A DNA stretch of 64,000 nt, taken from NCBI GenBank assembly GCA_050084515.1, contig CM114271.1, positions 28,272,001-28,336,000 of the forward strand. Reading direction: 5' to 3'. Position 1 is the stretch's first letter; each line of letters opens with the position of its first letter. Positions 20,600 to 33,500 of the stretch are shown here, piece by piece. Origin of the DNA: Blasia pusilla. Taxonomy: Eukaryota; Marchantiophyta; Marchantiopsida; Blasiales. Position numbers and translations under genes: made by a program. The notes under the pieces were generated by a model that was not told the origin of the DNA, searched no databases, and worked only from the letters and a program-made list of their open reading frames with translations.

Positions 20600-21394
20600 A
20601 GTCACGATGGAGACTTGGGAGCCACATATGGGCCCTAAGTTGACAGGAGGAGAGCGGTGTCGAATACATCAATTCCTTGGGAGTTATAGGAGTTGTTTTG
20701 CATTTATTATGCATGATTTGGATACGCTAAAGGGTCCAAGGATCCGCATTGAGTTGTCGAGTGACACGCCGATCTTCCGACGACCCTACATGTACAATGA
20801 CATGGAGAGGGCTATGATTCAGAGTAGAAGCCAGGACTTGGTTGGAGTAGAACTAGTGGAGATGTCGCATGGAGAGTATGCATCTGCCACTATCATGCCT
20901 GCCAAGAAGAATGTGCATGGCAATTGGAAAGATAGGCGGAAGTGTGGGGATTACTGACCCATCAATCGGTAGACGAAATCCAATAGGTATACCATGCCCA
21001 CCCCTAAGGAGATCTTTGATGCGATTGGGCATCCAAAGGTCTTCAATTCATTGGATTTACGAGCCATATACCATCAACTGCCTATCATATTGGAGGACAA
21101 GTAGAAGACCGCATTTAGGAGCATCGATCCTCACGGGATGGATTGCTTGTACCAATGGGGGTTCTTACCATTGGGGTTAAAGAACACCCCGGTTGAGTTT
21201 CAGAGGATCATGGATACGATCTTGGGAGGTCTGGATTTTTCTAGGTGTTATATTGATGACATCGTAGTCTTTAGCGCCACAGTTGAGAAGCATGAGCGAC
21301 ATGACATCTAGAGGAGGTATTTCAACGATTGCACTTACATGGGCTGAAGCTACATCAAAGCAAGTGCAAGTTCTAGTACGACCAGATTGAGTAC
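20600..21394 (+). pseudogene. Reverse transcriptase of G2
   Basis: The frame from 20607 encodes METWEPHMGPKLTGGER, the RIELSSDTPIFRRPY segment, MSHGEYASATIMPAKKN and CGDY, then a TGA at 20955. Past it, NSLDL, LPLGLKNTP and the CYIDDIVVF box (about 21250) can be read with frame changes. It resembles P1 throughout. Confidence 0.75.
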
Positions 21395-22048
21395 TTGGGT
21401 CATACGATATACTTGGGGGGCCTTGGTATGCAACAGACAAAGGTAGAGGCTATTTCATGCATTCCACGCCCTACAGATGTGAGTCAAGTTCGTGCATTCA
21501 TGGGATTGGCAAACTTCTATCGATGGTACGTCAAAGATTTCAGTTTGATTGCGAAGTCGCCAACCTTGATGACCAAGGTGGATGAGGAGTGGCATTGGGA
21601 GGATGAGCAAAAGAGAGCATTTAAGATGCTCAAGGACAGATTGATGTCCGCGCCCATATTGAGGAGACCGATCAGAGGTCGTCCTTTCCAGTTGCATACC
21701 GATTGGAGCATGTTGGGGCTTGGAGCCGTGCTCACCCAACATGACGATGATGGTAGAGAGTTTGTGGTGGGTTACCCTAGTTGCTCTAACAATATTGTAG
21801 AGGCAAAGTATAACTTGTATGAGGGTAAGTGCCTGGTTGCAGTGTGGGGTGTCGCACATTTCAGATGTTATCTATTCGGAATTCCCCTTACCATCATTAC
21901 TGATCATCAACCATTTAAGTGGTTGATGGAATCCAAAAAGTTTACAGGGAAGCTTGTGAGATGGGCTCTTTTGTTGCAAGAGTATGACTTCCAGGTGGTG
22001 CATAGACCTCGGATGTTCAACCAGGATGCAGATGGTTTTGAGTCGTAA
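21395..22048 (+). pseudogene. RT connection and RNase H of G2
   Basis: One uninterrupted frame of about 217 codons covers LGGLGMQQTKVEA, VRAFMGLANFYRWYVK, the LHTDWSMLGLGAVL strand, YEGKCLVAVWG, TIITDHQPFKWLM and VVHRPRMFNQDADG. This is the least damaged piece of G2 pol. It ends with a frameshift at the usual DGLSR end motif. Confidence 0.85.
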
Positions 22049-22099
22049 CCCATGCCTGAGTCAGCGAGATGCGACAAGAGCTCGTTGGCATGGTGAGAG

Positions 22100-23086
22100 T
22101 GATGAGGAGTTGGTTCTACGATGGCATGCGTGAACCTATTTGGGCTTGTTGGCTATGGAGAGCAAGATTGCTGAGATTTCGACGGCAAGGTCTGATGGAG
22201 AGTCCTTAGATCCACAGGCCGGTGAGGAGATGGAAGGTGGCCGAGATATTCATCACGATGGAGTGATCTTGGAGTACCTGCGTATTGGCAGCGTTGCGAG
22301 CACAGTGGGTGCTAGAGAGCGGGATTGGATCCTATAGCGAGCTAGACAGTTTTGGTAGGAGAGCACACATGTGTTGTGAGTGTGGGAGGATAGTAGAGTG
22401 AGTGTAGTGCCTCATCCTTTGTAGAGAGCACGTTTGGTGCGTCATGCCCACGAGGAGTTGGGTCATTTTGGAGTGAAGTGAACTTACAGCTTGCTCCAGA
22501 TTCAATGTTGGTGGCGAGGCATATAGATTGACGTTCAACAGTTTGTTGCCCGATGCATGGTGTGTGATGGAGTCCACAGTTGCATCCACTTCTGATCATG
22601 GATTTAGGTTATAGATGGTGTTTGGATTTTGCAGAACCTTTGCCTTTGACGGAGTGCCATAGTCGTTATGTGTTGGTGGTGTTCGAGCATTTCTCGAAGT
22701 GGATAGAGTTGGTTTCATTGCTTGACAAAGGGAGTGAGGGAGTAGCATATTCCTTCCTAGATTGAGTGTTGAGTCATTACGGCACACCGACTAAGGTGTT
22801 GATAGACCAGGGTACAGAGTTTCGCGTGGAGTTTTAGGCCTTGTGTGATTAGGCACTGATTGACCACTGCACTACTTCGCGAGATCATCCTAGACGGATG
22901 GACTAGGAGAGTGGGTTGTGCAGACGGTAAAGAGAGGACTACGCAAGTATGGCTTGAAGAGAGGTCACCTATGAGATTGGGACCTTCAGTTGTCGTGGTT
23001 GGCGATGGGATACAGATTCAACAGGCATACATCCTTAGTGTCTTTCTCACCATACTTGTTGCTTTATGGCTGAGAGCCACATTTAC
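22100..23086 (+). pseudogene. Integrase of G2, part before the solo LTR
   Basis: The linker (ILEYLRIGSVASTV), a degraded zinc module (HAHEELGHFGV, RCMVCDG), LDFAEPLPLT, and a damaged catalytic core with the D-Q-G-T-E-F segment can be followed to 23086. Stops are frequent. A short deletion joins the zinc module to the core near 22570. The frame resumes on the far side of the LTR at 24284. Confidence 0.7.
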
Positions 23087-24278
23087 TGTGATACCCACAA
23101 TCTGTACTTCGGAAGAAATTTATCTTTTTATTGAACAAAGACTCTTGTACATTATGGTTTTGATTCTTATATGCAATTATGGAGAAGAACGAGTAAGATT
23201 CAAGTGAATCACGAAGCTCCTAAGACAAGGCAGAGAGATGGAAGATCAAGGATTTGCCTTAGAGGAGAAGCAAAAGCAGTAACAAAGTATAAAGGACCAA
23301 CGCGAAGCTTAGCGAAGCTTAACGCAACTTAGCGAAGCTCAACAAAGCTCTGTACACGAAGTACTTTGCTCTTAAGCGAAGCACGAAGAGCGAAGCACGA
23401 AGAGAATGAAGAATGAAGAGCTTCGTCCTCCGGAAATTCAGCGCAGAGAAGCTCAGTATGATTGTGATTCGAACCGGTACATAGTTAAAACAGTTAGCCT
23501 AGGAAGAAGCGCAACCCTTTGTATCAGATAGACAGTTAGGACAATTTTGTTCTCCGGATTCCTAGGGATCATCGGAAAAGGAACGCACACCATAGATCTA
23601 GGTAGTTACAAATATTGAAGAGACACCAACTTCATCAAGAACGCTTCGGATCTTGGAAACACTCCTACTCTCGAGAATATTTAAGAAACAAGACAGAAGC
23701 TACAATTATCATTCGCTCATGAAGTCCTTATGCTGTAGGAATGGTCCGAGTAAGAGAGTAGTACCCTCTCGAGCTTGTATACACTTTGAAGTCTTCCCAT
23801 TCTTGATGGAGTAGTAAAGCAATCATTCATTCATTGTGATGTGCGATGCTTATGTGTGAGTATTCTTTTTGGGTCTGCAGAGTGAAGAGTGAAATCAGAC
23901 AAACCTTTCTCATCAATGGAATAATCAACATAGAGTTGTATGAAATTTGTTTGACAGAGAGTAACCTGCCAAGACGAATTGAGTTCCGAAAGTAGGAGAA
24001 GCCACCTTTATTGTTGAGATCTCTGTGAGGTTCCTAGATGTCGAGAGAACAATTTTCCTGAGCGTATTTTAAATTCCACTAGAGAGAATTGAAGAAGAAA
24101 ACATGGGTACTAAGAAAGATCGGAAGATGTTACTGGAATACTACATTTGAATTACATAATCAACCACACTACTTTTACAACATAATAATCACCTTATCCT
24201 CTCTTTTCATCCAACAATGATCCTCTTGGGGATCAAACTCTACAAATGGCTGTAAATTAGAAACACTTGTATATTACA
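23087..24278 (+). repeat. Solo LTR of the second gypsy family
   Basis: It begins TGTGATACCC, ends GTATATTACA, and is flanked by a perfect 5-base duplication TTTAC (23082-23086 and 24279-24283). It corresponds in reverse complement to the LTR at 1780-3032. Removing it and one TTTAC makes the G2 integrase tail continuous with the P1 pattern. Bases 23300-23420 are rich in GCGAAGC-type short repeats. There is no gene inside. Confidence 0.92.
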
Positions 24279-24858
24279 TTTACCAACGGCCATTCGTCGA
24301 GATGTTGGTGAGATGTTGAATCTTGATGATCCTGATGTATGGATGCGAGCATATTCTCAGAGGGCTGAGTTATTTCGGAGAGTGATGCCCATGGCGTTTG
24401 AGAACTTGGCGATTGCGCAACACCGGGATACGTTGAGGTATGCGACTATTCGGGGAGGTAGTTATCTACCTACTATCGGGAGGTTTCATTAGGGAGACTA
24501 TGTCTACTTGCAGCAGACGGCACCCACAACGTTGGATGTGACTGCATGGGGCACCATCTTGAGAGTGCGTGAGGTTTTGCCATGTGGTGTTCTCTTATTG
24601 GAGGGACGCGATGGTATGGTTTGGAAGGATCATGTGCGTAACTGTGTGCCATGTCATCTTCTGAACACTGACGGTATAGTTGATCCGAGCTTAGCAATAG
24701 TTTTTGCAAGCTTGCGATGTATGTTGTGTGGTTCCGCGCGTGGTGCAGCCACTATGCTAGTCTATGATGCGTGTTCAAGAGAATGGCATATGGCATGTTT
24801 GACGCCACCTCTCCCTATGGTTTTTCAAGGACGATGGATGTGTCCTAGATGTACATAG
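24279..24858 (+). pseudogene. Integrase tail and PHD finger of G2
   Basis: The integrase tail (VMPMAFENLAIAQHRD, then a TAG at 24490) leads into an open frame at 24508-24858. It carries GVLLLEGRDGMVWK and a PHD finger from 24718: CMLC, VYDAC (first cysteine of this pair is tyrosine), EWHMAC, TPPL, GRWMCPRC, then a stop. Seven of eight zinc ligands remain, including the last pair, which P1 lost. This supports the finger as a conserved element domain. Confidence 0.82.
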
Positions 24859-25039
24859 AGTAAGTAGTTCTACATTCTGACTTATGTTTGTAACATGGAT
24901 GATAAGAAGGCGACTAACAACGGGGCCACATGAGCACCCGACCTTCTTGCTCTTACCGTCCGAGAGATGTATGTCATGGTAGGTAGGGATAGATGACTAT
25001 TTGGAGTTAGAGGGACCTAACCACCAGCTTAGGGGGCGA

Positions 25040-25152
25040 TTGGAGATATTTTGGTACTTCTTGTCTCGTTGTTTGGATGCCATGAGTTACCATGGGATTA
25101 TGTGTGTTCGATGATAACGATGTATGTTGCGTAGCAATATGTATACGCACGA
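25040..25152 (+). repeat. Block B1 of G2
   Basis: It begins TTGGAGATATTTTGG after the purine tract AGGGGGCGA and ends GTATACGCACGA. It matches B1 of P1 and precedes an A block. Confidence 0.85.
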
Positions 25153-25156
25153 AAAT

Positions 25157-25673
25157 TTTCACGTCTTTTAGGATAGATCGGTAAGATCTAGTAGAACGCC
25201 TTTGTGAGTAGTGGAGGACAGGCTCTGTAAGTCGAGGATGACCTGTTGAGGCCCTGTGAAACCTGAGAGAGCAGGTTTTCCCTTCGTTTTGGCTCATTCA
25301 GAGCCATATTGAGGAACTTACTATTTTAGGTAAGTATCATCTGAGTATATTATCAACTTTATATTTTTGTTAAATGGTCCTTGACCTCCTACATCAGGTC
25401 AATAGCCAAGGAGGTGACTTGGGAGCATAGGTTACGATGGAGAGAGCTTGGGAGAGAGGAGGGATATACCTCAAGGAAAGAGAGCTTGAGAGCGCATTCT
25501 CTCTTTGTTGAACCTCTTGGCATGAGGCGGCGGAACTATGGTCTTGCTTGCCTTGTGTGTGTAACCCAAGCCTCTCATTAGGAGAGTGGGTTTGGTTTGA
25601 CATTGAGAGAGACATATGAGACTACGCACATGTGAGAACTATGATGTTGTGAGAGAGATTGGATCTTATTTTA
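25157..25673 (+). repeat. Block A2 of G2
   Basis: It begins TTTCACGTCTTTTAGG (the TG start is mutated) and ends GGATCTTATTTTA. It matches the A blocks of P1 and M1. Confidence 0.85.
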
Positions 25674-25800
25674 TTGGAGATATTTTGGTACTTCTAGTTT
25701 CGTTGTTTGAATGCCATAAGTTAGCATGAGATCGTGCGTGTTTGTGTGTGTGTTCGGTGACAGCGATGTATGTTGTGTAGCAATGTGTATGCGCACAAAA
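25674..25800 (+). repeat. Block B2 of G2, 3' terminus
   Basis: It begins TTGGAGATATTTTGG and ends near GTGTATGCGCAC at 25796. The last bases are degraded to A-rich sequence and the exact boundary is uncertain by a few bases. CACTA sequence follows. Confidence 0.8.
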
Positions 25801-25929
25801 AATACAAAAGTAGTTGAAGTTATTGATACCCATTCAAACATGGAGAGGAAAGGATTATTGGATCCGAACCGTATTGTTGGCCATAATGAAAGCTTTGGCG
25901 ACGAGAAAAGGATGCAGCAAGAGTCCTTG

Positions 25930-28900
25930 GGTTAGAGAACCTTAGGTGTCCATGCAATGAGTGCAAGGGGGTCAAACTGAGATTAATATGTGTAGTTGAG
26001 GGGCATATGATTCTCTACAAACGGTATCCTTTAATTAGAATTCGGAGAAACACATAAGATTATGACTCTTCTGATGAAGAGTGGGATAAAAGTGTCCACT
26101 TCGGTTTCAAGGATCGTCAAGATGACTTGAACTATCATGAGGATGGTTTGACTAACCATATCAACAAGACAAATTTTGGCGAAAGGCTTGATGAGGGTGT
26201 AGATATCCACAAGATGATAAACGAAGCATTCCATCAGTACAATGAAGCCTTGAGGGGTGAGCGCAAACCAGATTTTGACAAGCAAAGAGAAAAAAATCCT
26301 GAAAATGAAGACATGACATCTGAGATTGGAATTAATGGAGAGCATGGGAAGATGAAGACATGATCTTTGACTCTACAATTGTGCAGCATGGGTGTCAACC
26401 TTTATTCAAGGGGAGCCAAACTAGTATCATAGCATTCACAATGTTATTGTTGAACATATATAGCACACATAATGTTTCAAATATTGTTGTGTATGAGCTA
26501 TTGAGGTTTCTATGGGTACAAGTCCTACCCAAAGACAACGTTCTTCCCAAAAATCACTTCGCTGCAGAGAAGCTAATGTCTGAATTATGTGCAAATCCAT
26601 GCTTGTCCTAATGGATGTATGCTATTTCAAGGAGTGCATTCAAACTTGAATGAGTGCTCCAAATGCAATGCCCAAAGGTATAGAGATTTTGGCAAAAGTA
26701 AGATAGCAGAAAAGGTTCTTAGGTATTTCTCGATTGTCCCCTGTTTAAAATGCATGTATACATGCAAGTCCTTAGTTGAGTTATTTACATGGACAAGTTC
26801 AAATAAGAGTCTAGATGGCAAGGTTAGAAATCCAAGGGATTCTAAACAATAGAAACATATAAATGATTCATGGCCAAATTTTGCAATGGAGCCTTGCAAT
26901 TGTCGATTTGGGCTAGCATTAGATGGAGTAAATCCTTTTAGTAATAAGAAAAATGTCCGGTCTACTTGGCCAATAGTCTTAGTGAATTATAATCTACTTC
27001 CTTGGTTGTGCACCAAGAAGTTCTTCCTCCAATTGGCTATGATTATTCCTGGGAAAGAATCTGTGACATCCAATAACTTGGATGTCTACTTGTCTCCACT
27101 AATTGAGGAGTTGCAATTGTTGTGGAAAGGAGTCAAAGCATATGATAGTACTCAACCAGCCAGAAGGGGTGGATTTATTCTTAGAGCTATGGTAATGTGG
27201 ACAATTAATGACTATCTTGGTCTTGGAATCATATCAGGCCAATCCACCAAAGGATTGCTTGGGTGTTGTGTTTGTGGGCCGCGGGTGGACTCATACTACT
27301 CTAAGCCCTTACACAAGCCCACATTTCAAGGCCACAAACGTCACAAAGATAGGGATCATCCATACATGAGGAATTCTATGGTGCACTTGTTCAATCGAAA
27401 GGTCGAGACACGTGCATCTCTAGATCAAGTTTCAAGTGCTGAGATACTAGAGTGGTCCCAACTGAAGATGGAATTTGGAGATGCCCCTAAAACCAAGCAA
27501 AGGCGAGGTGAACCTTGCCTTGTACATCCTTAAAAAAAGTATGGTGTCCAAAGAAGGAGCATACTTTTTTACTTGCCTTATTGGAAGGTAAGACTAATAT
27601 CACTTTTCTTGAAGTGTATAATTTTTTTCAATTTCTTCATTGCTTTAGCCATAAAAATACTCTCAATCTCATGCCCATTGAGGGACTGGTTGATTTTTAG
27701 GACTTGTTGATCCAACATATTTGGATTTGATGCATTGTGAACAAAATCTTGTTGATAATATAACAAAACCATATTTGGCTTGCATAAGAAAGATTCTATC
27801 CAAGTTAGGCAGGATATGTAGATGAGGGATATCCGTCCTCACTTATGGCTTCAATCTCATCCTACTAGAGCCATAGTTAAGTTGAAACCAAAAGCAGATT
27901 ATGTGCTAACGGTTGATGAGATGAAAGTTTTCTATGCTAGAGTAAGGGCACTCAAAGTGCCTACTAGTTATGCTGGTGCTTTACAAAAGCATAACTAGTA
28001 GGCGAAGTTGGGAGCTTAAAGTCCCATGACTTGCATATCTTTATGTAACAATTATTGCCATATTGTTTACATACGTGGTCTGATGAAAGTTCCCATCAGA
28101 ATGACAATCATGAGGATGTCGCAAGTATTTCATAGACTAAGTGTAAAAACATGGGATCCAATATATATGGAATCTTTGAAAGAGGATGTGTCGACCACTT
28201 TATGCCTCATGGAAATTCATTTCCCCCCTTCTTTCTTTGATGTCATGACTTATCCAATGATTCATCTAGTAGAGGAGCTTGATATATGCGGCCGTGTTGC
28301 AACTCGATGGATGTATCCCATTGAGAGGTACTTGGGTGTCTTGAAAGAGTATGTAAGGTCTCGAGCTAGACCATAGGCTTGTATGGCTGAAGGATATATA
28401 CTCGATGAAGCCTTGGGATTTATCACAGAGTATATGCAAGATTATACAATTTTACAAACAAGGGTGTGGGATGCATATGAAGAGGAGGATGTCCTTGGCA
28501 AAGTAATGGAAGGGCCGGCATTAAACAACAACTGAGTGTTGAACTACTCGAAGTAGCACACAAATATGTTTTAGAAAATAGCGAATGCTTCACAAGCTGG
28601 ATGGAGTAAGTATCTTCTGATTTAACCTTGAAGGAGATTTGCCATGTTATTCATTAATATTGGATACTAAGCCTTGGGTTGACTAGATATACATGATTTT
28701 TTTCCATGTAGAATATTTAGTGTCAAGAAGACAGGTGACGAGACTTTCTCTCAATGGATACGTACAAAGATCAAGAGTTTAGTTGCGGAGGGGAAGGAAG
28801 TAGAAGATTTGGCTATCAAGTCATCCATACCTCCTTCACGCCATTATCTTTCTTATAAGAAAATGAAAGCATATGGGAATCATTATAGAGTTGAAGATAG

Positions 28901-29254
28901 TGGGTCGTTTGCTACATATGACTCTGGAATTGCATCTATCTTCTTATCCAAGAATCATGGTGAAGTTAGAGAAGATACTTATGTGGGGGTCTTAATAGAT
29001 ATCCTAGCATTAGACTACAGTATGAAAGATCCAATGGTGTTGATGAGAGGGAGATGTGTTCAATCAACTTGGGACCCTCCTCATCCTTCAATGATTCGTG
29101 ATAAAATGGTTTTTTGTTGGCTAATTTCAAAACACTTCTACCATTAAATTGTGATCCTTTTGTATTTCCAAGCCAAGTAGAGCAAGTTTTCTATGCCGAT
29201 GTGGAGGAGAAGCTAGGTTGGAAAATATTCATACAAAAACCTACAAGATCTCGA

Positions 29255-29285
<31 letters not shown>

Positions 29286-29520
29286 GGGGGGAATTGATAT
29301 ATTAACGAATGATAATGTTGAGCCTTCAGCCTTTCAAGCACCTACAAACCTGGATATAGAAGTCCCAAACGTATCTTTGGTTGGGGCAATAACACTTACT
29401 ACATCAAAACTAGCTTTGACAACTATTGGTTTGCCTCTAGAAGATAGAGATAGAGAGTTTGGATCCTCAGATGATGAGTCATTGCAAAGTTCTAGCGATG
29501 GTTGTAACTATGATATATAA
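25930..29520 (+). pseudogene. tnp2-type CACTA transposase with DUF4218 and DUF4216 regions
   Basis: Near 25940 the frame encodes LRCPCNECKG, the N-terminal transposase-associated zinc motif. The tnp2 core follows: HACPNGCMLFQG with NECSKCNAQRY (about 26590-26680), then VLRYFSIVP, and from 26886 to 27533 the long block with FGLALDGVNPF, STWPIVLVNYNLPPW-like and CCVCGP. Further on are VDPTYLDLMHCEQN (about 27712), LKSHDLHIFM (about 28015), a DUF4218 region (28120-28440; IHFPPSFFDVMTYP, PIERYLGVLKEYVRSRARP) and a DUF4216 region (28890-29260; YVGVLIDILALDY, WKIFIQKPTRS). Frameshifts, stops and possible introns separate these. A run of 27 T at 29259-29285 lies near the end. Confidence 0.88.
29259..29285 (+). 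repeat. Poly-T run inside the transposase gene
   Basis: There are 27 consecutive T, followed by GGGGGG. It lies at a point where transposase similarity fades, and may be an old poly-A insertion scar on the minus strand or simple-repeat expansion. Confidence 0.9.
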
Positions 29521-30427
29521 ATGTTTTGCACATCGATCGGTTATTTTTTGCCATGTTCTTTGGCCTAGTAACCTAGTTTGAGTTTTTAAATTCCAATATG
29601 ATGTTGTTTGTTCCTATATATTTTTTCCAAGTTTCTTAATATCCAAGCTCTGGTCCGAGCTAGTCTGACGCTAGTTGAGGATTTCTCGTTATCTGAATCT
29701 CTCTTGAACTTGTAGATATTATGTTTACTCCATGATGTTTGTAACACCTTAGTAAGCCAAAAAATCTTGAATATATGTCAACTTTGTTTGTTGCTATTGT
29801 GATATTCACGTGTATTGACTAGTGCAAACAGAGAACTCTTCCAACAAGGGTCATGAAAGGAGGCAACAGGAATGCTACGAGGTAGTAAGAGAAGAACTTG
29901 TGCTCTTGCTCAGAAGTAGCAGTTTGTAATGCTGCCACAATCATATTATCAGCAATGTTGTGTTCTTTGACTTTCCTATGATGATTTAGGAATCATAAGA
30001 GCTATTATGGACATAGCTATAAGAGCATAAGAGCATAAGAGCTATTAGTAATTAGAGATAGTAGGAATGAGAGTGGATTTGTTCAATGCTTTGTAAAATC
30101 AGGTTTTACTTCCAATGTTCTAAACACATGTGTTGAATTTCCTGAGCATAGGTCAAAAACTCTTGCAACAAGTGCAGATTCATCATCTCCAAAGACAATA
30201 TCATCTCGTGGATGGACCACGGTAAACCTGATGGAAGATTTGACTTCAAAGGAGGATAGATTTTGTAGTGAGGCAGTGCTGGATTCTCAACATCCACTCC
30301 TCTGAGCACCATTGATTTGATCGGCCCCCTTTTATGAGGAGAAGCCTGGATCGATGGTTCCGACTTAGACGTCGAAGGAGTCATAGTAATATGACGTAGG
30401 TGGTTTACAGCGTAGCATTACTAGGTT

Positions 30428-30486
30428 TATCTAACCCTATATTGCATCAGGGTGCGGGGCACCCTGATGCAATATAGGGTTAGATA
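30428..30486. repeat. Perfect hairpin between the two CACTA genes
   Basis: Arms of 28 bases (30428-30455 and 30459-30486) are exact reverse complements around a 3-base loop GGG. The left arm contains CTAACCCTATATTGC. It lies in the intergenic part of the CACTA element, about 100 bases before the first frame of the second gene. Confidence 0.95.
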
Positions 30487-30569
30487 GAAAATATAGGGCA
30501 ACATTTTTTTATTAATAGAAACAAAGAAAAATAGGTAAAAACCCTAGTTTTCCCGAGTAGTGAAATAGT

Positions 30570-33500
30570 CGGGAGCCGCAGTGGTAGCGCATTCTCGTAT
30601 GTCGAGTTATCTCCCAGTTTTGGTTCCATCGAAGCTCTTCTATGAGCGCACGGACGAACTAGGCCACTTTGTATCTCTAAGTTTTGTAAAGATTTCAGTG
30701 ATTTTGTCACTTTCTGTTTTCTCACAGGCAGATGAATCAGATCCTCACTTTGATGTAGCACTAGAAAGATCAGACCCCGAAGAGTCTGAATCTACCTGGC
30801 CCACAAAAATGAGGTCTCCTCATTACAAGAGCAAACGACCAAATCAGTTAGATATATTTATGACACAATCTATTGATTCAGTTGGGAGTGCTTCTTGTTT
30901 GTAAGTAATTAGATTTGAAGACCGTGTGTAACATAGTGAAGTTTACGATGTGAATAGGGTGTGAACCCAAAAGACAAGAATTCTAGGTTGCAAAAGGGTC
31001 CATATACAGGCCCACAATGGCCTATGCAAGGGTATAGTTATCCAATGCAACAATGGCCAACAACAATGGCAGGTATGGTTGTTCAGTCATTCTCGAAATG
31101 AATTACGAATGTAGTTGTTTCTAATGGAAAATATTTTGAATGATAGTAATTTCCATACCTCATGTGACCATTTTGGATGTTACAAGGTCCATTCCAATAG
31201 GTTGGGGCCCCTACTCTACAATTGGTACTTTCTATCCACCCCCACCTCAACCTTCCATGGTTGAGTGGCCCATTGGAGCCCAAAAACCTCTTAGTAAGTA
31301 ATTAAAACATTAATTTAACTACCCATTCTTCAAAGTAATGCTATAATGCATAGCATCTGATCCTACATTGAAATTGCATGGACTTGATATTTTTCTCCAT
31401 AAGGTATTTATTGTGATGATGATAATTATCTTCTTATATAGACTCTTCCATTGCTCGAATGAGGAGAAAAGAGGAGTATGAGACATGGAAAGCTACATGC
31501 AAAGTTCGAGAGCGTCTGGGTTTGTTGCCTATTGTGGAAGTAACCTCCAATGGTGAGACAGTTTATTGTTGCAAAGGTAAGGCAGTGTGGTATGATGATG
31601 TAAAAGCTTATGTTCATCGCCACCTTGATCTAAACATTTTTTATGTTAGTAAACAATGTGATCATGATCTCAAGACTATTCGTTGGGAGTAAGACTCACG
31701 CTATGAATAAAAGGCGGTGAGGTCACTGAAAATTTTTGGTAAGTTGTCTACAAGATATTCTCAAGAGAGAAAGGGCTAGGTTGAAAAAAAGTATGGAAAG
31801 AACAAGGGGCTGTGTAGGAGATTCCCCCACCCCTAGATGTGAATCCTAGGACATAGCAAAATTTGAAAGCGTATTGGATAGTCGCCTAAGGGTGAGTCCA
31901 GATCTCAAAGAATGAAGGCAAATAGAAAAAAGGTGAAGGAAAATAGAGCAAAGGTGGAGCATATGAATCCAAATGGTCCAAGAGGATACGATGGGCAGAG
32001 GAATTACATGGTAAGTCAAATGTTACTATTTCCATAAAATGTTGGTGGTATTTTTTGTAATGGTGCCAGGGTAAAATGGTTGTATTTACATTGTTTGTGT
32101 ATTTGATTGTGTAGAGAAAAGAGCGTGGTGCTCGTCCCTCATTACAAGACTTGGAGGAGTCTTTGGGTGTGGCTCAAAAAATAGAAAAAGTCACCAATCA
32201 GTGAGCACTAAGGCATGTAAAATTGTACATTTGAAAATAGAGCATTGCACATATCTATCTAGAAGGATTACTATAGAAAATTCCTTTCGTGCGTGCACTT
32301 ATTTTAGCTTCATAGGTAGTAGTGTATATGATCTTCTAATATTATAATGTGTTGACTTATTCATACACATTTTTATGACTAAATGTGAACTTATATGTAC
32401 TTGTGTGGCTTTGGGTAGAGTGAGGTGACATCCTTAACCAATAGAATGGAGAGGTTTGAGAAACAATGTGAGACTATCCAAACCGAGGTAGTCACTATGA
32501 AAGAATCTCTTACCCACATGATGGATATGCTTCAGCATTTGACTAAAGTGGTTTCAACCACGAGTAGTCATGGAGATGATGGAGGAGATCCTCATGTTCC
32601 ATGTGTTCATGATCCTCCTATTGCTGCTAAAACTCTCCATGCTCAATCTCTTTCTTGAAGTCTTCCTACTCCCAAGATATAGCCTCCTTCTTTGCAGTCT
32701 TTTCTTCCCCATCCTACCTTGCCAAACATGGCTTCTAGTGCTTCCACCAAGAGTCCTTGGAAACCATTGGTATCTAAATCTGCAATTTCTAGGGTTGTCG
32801 ATTCCACCTATGAATGTATCGATCCTTCCCTCCCTATCGAAGATCAGCACGCTGAAGTAGACGCAAGTATTGATCCACTTGACACTCTTGAATCACAAGA
32901 GGTGAAAGAAAATGTTGATATTCATCAAGCAATGAAGGAGAAGGAGCAGCCCAGAAAGGAGCAACTTGCAAAGCTGAAATCAAAACAAAAGGTTTTAACG
33001 ATGCAAGATAGGAAAGAAAAGCATCAAGTAAGTTTCATGCCTTAAGCATTTTTATTTGATATGATGATACTTTGAATCATTTGATGGAATCCTTGTTGCT
33101 TACATGAGATTCATATATCTGTACAAAAATTGATGATATGTTGATTTCTTTTGTAGAATTGCATGCCATTGGATGGTGTCGTGCGCATACACATCGCTAC
33201 ACAACATACATCCTTGTCATCGAACACACACACAAACACGCATGATCCCATGCTAACTCATGGCATCCAAACAACGAGACAAGAAGTACCAAAATATCTC
33301 CAATTAAAGTAAGATCCAATCTCTCTCTCCACCATCTCACACCATAGCTCTCAAAGGTGTGCACTCTCTCTCATGTAAAACCAAACCCACTCTCCTAATG
33401 AGAGGCTTGGGTTACACTCACAAGGCAAGGTACCATAGCTCCGCCGCCTCATGCCAAGAGGTTCAACAAAGAGAGAATGAGCTCTCAAGCTCTCTCTCCT

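Larger units (their letters stand above)
19148..25800 (+). mobile_element. Element G2: 3' two-thirds of a methyltransferase gypsy copy
   Basis: Starting inside the protease/methyltransferase spacer where M1 cut it, G2 continues with methyltransferase, RT, RNase H, integrase (interrupted by a solo LTR at 23087-24278), PHD finger, purine tract and B1-A2-B2. Its 5' part should lie left of the window, beyond the M1 3' end. It is the most decayed copy, with many TGA, TAG and TAA codons. It ends at about 25800 against CACTA transposon sequence. Confidence 0.8.
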
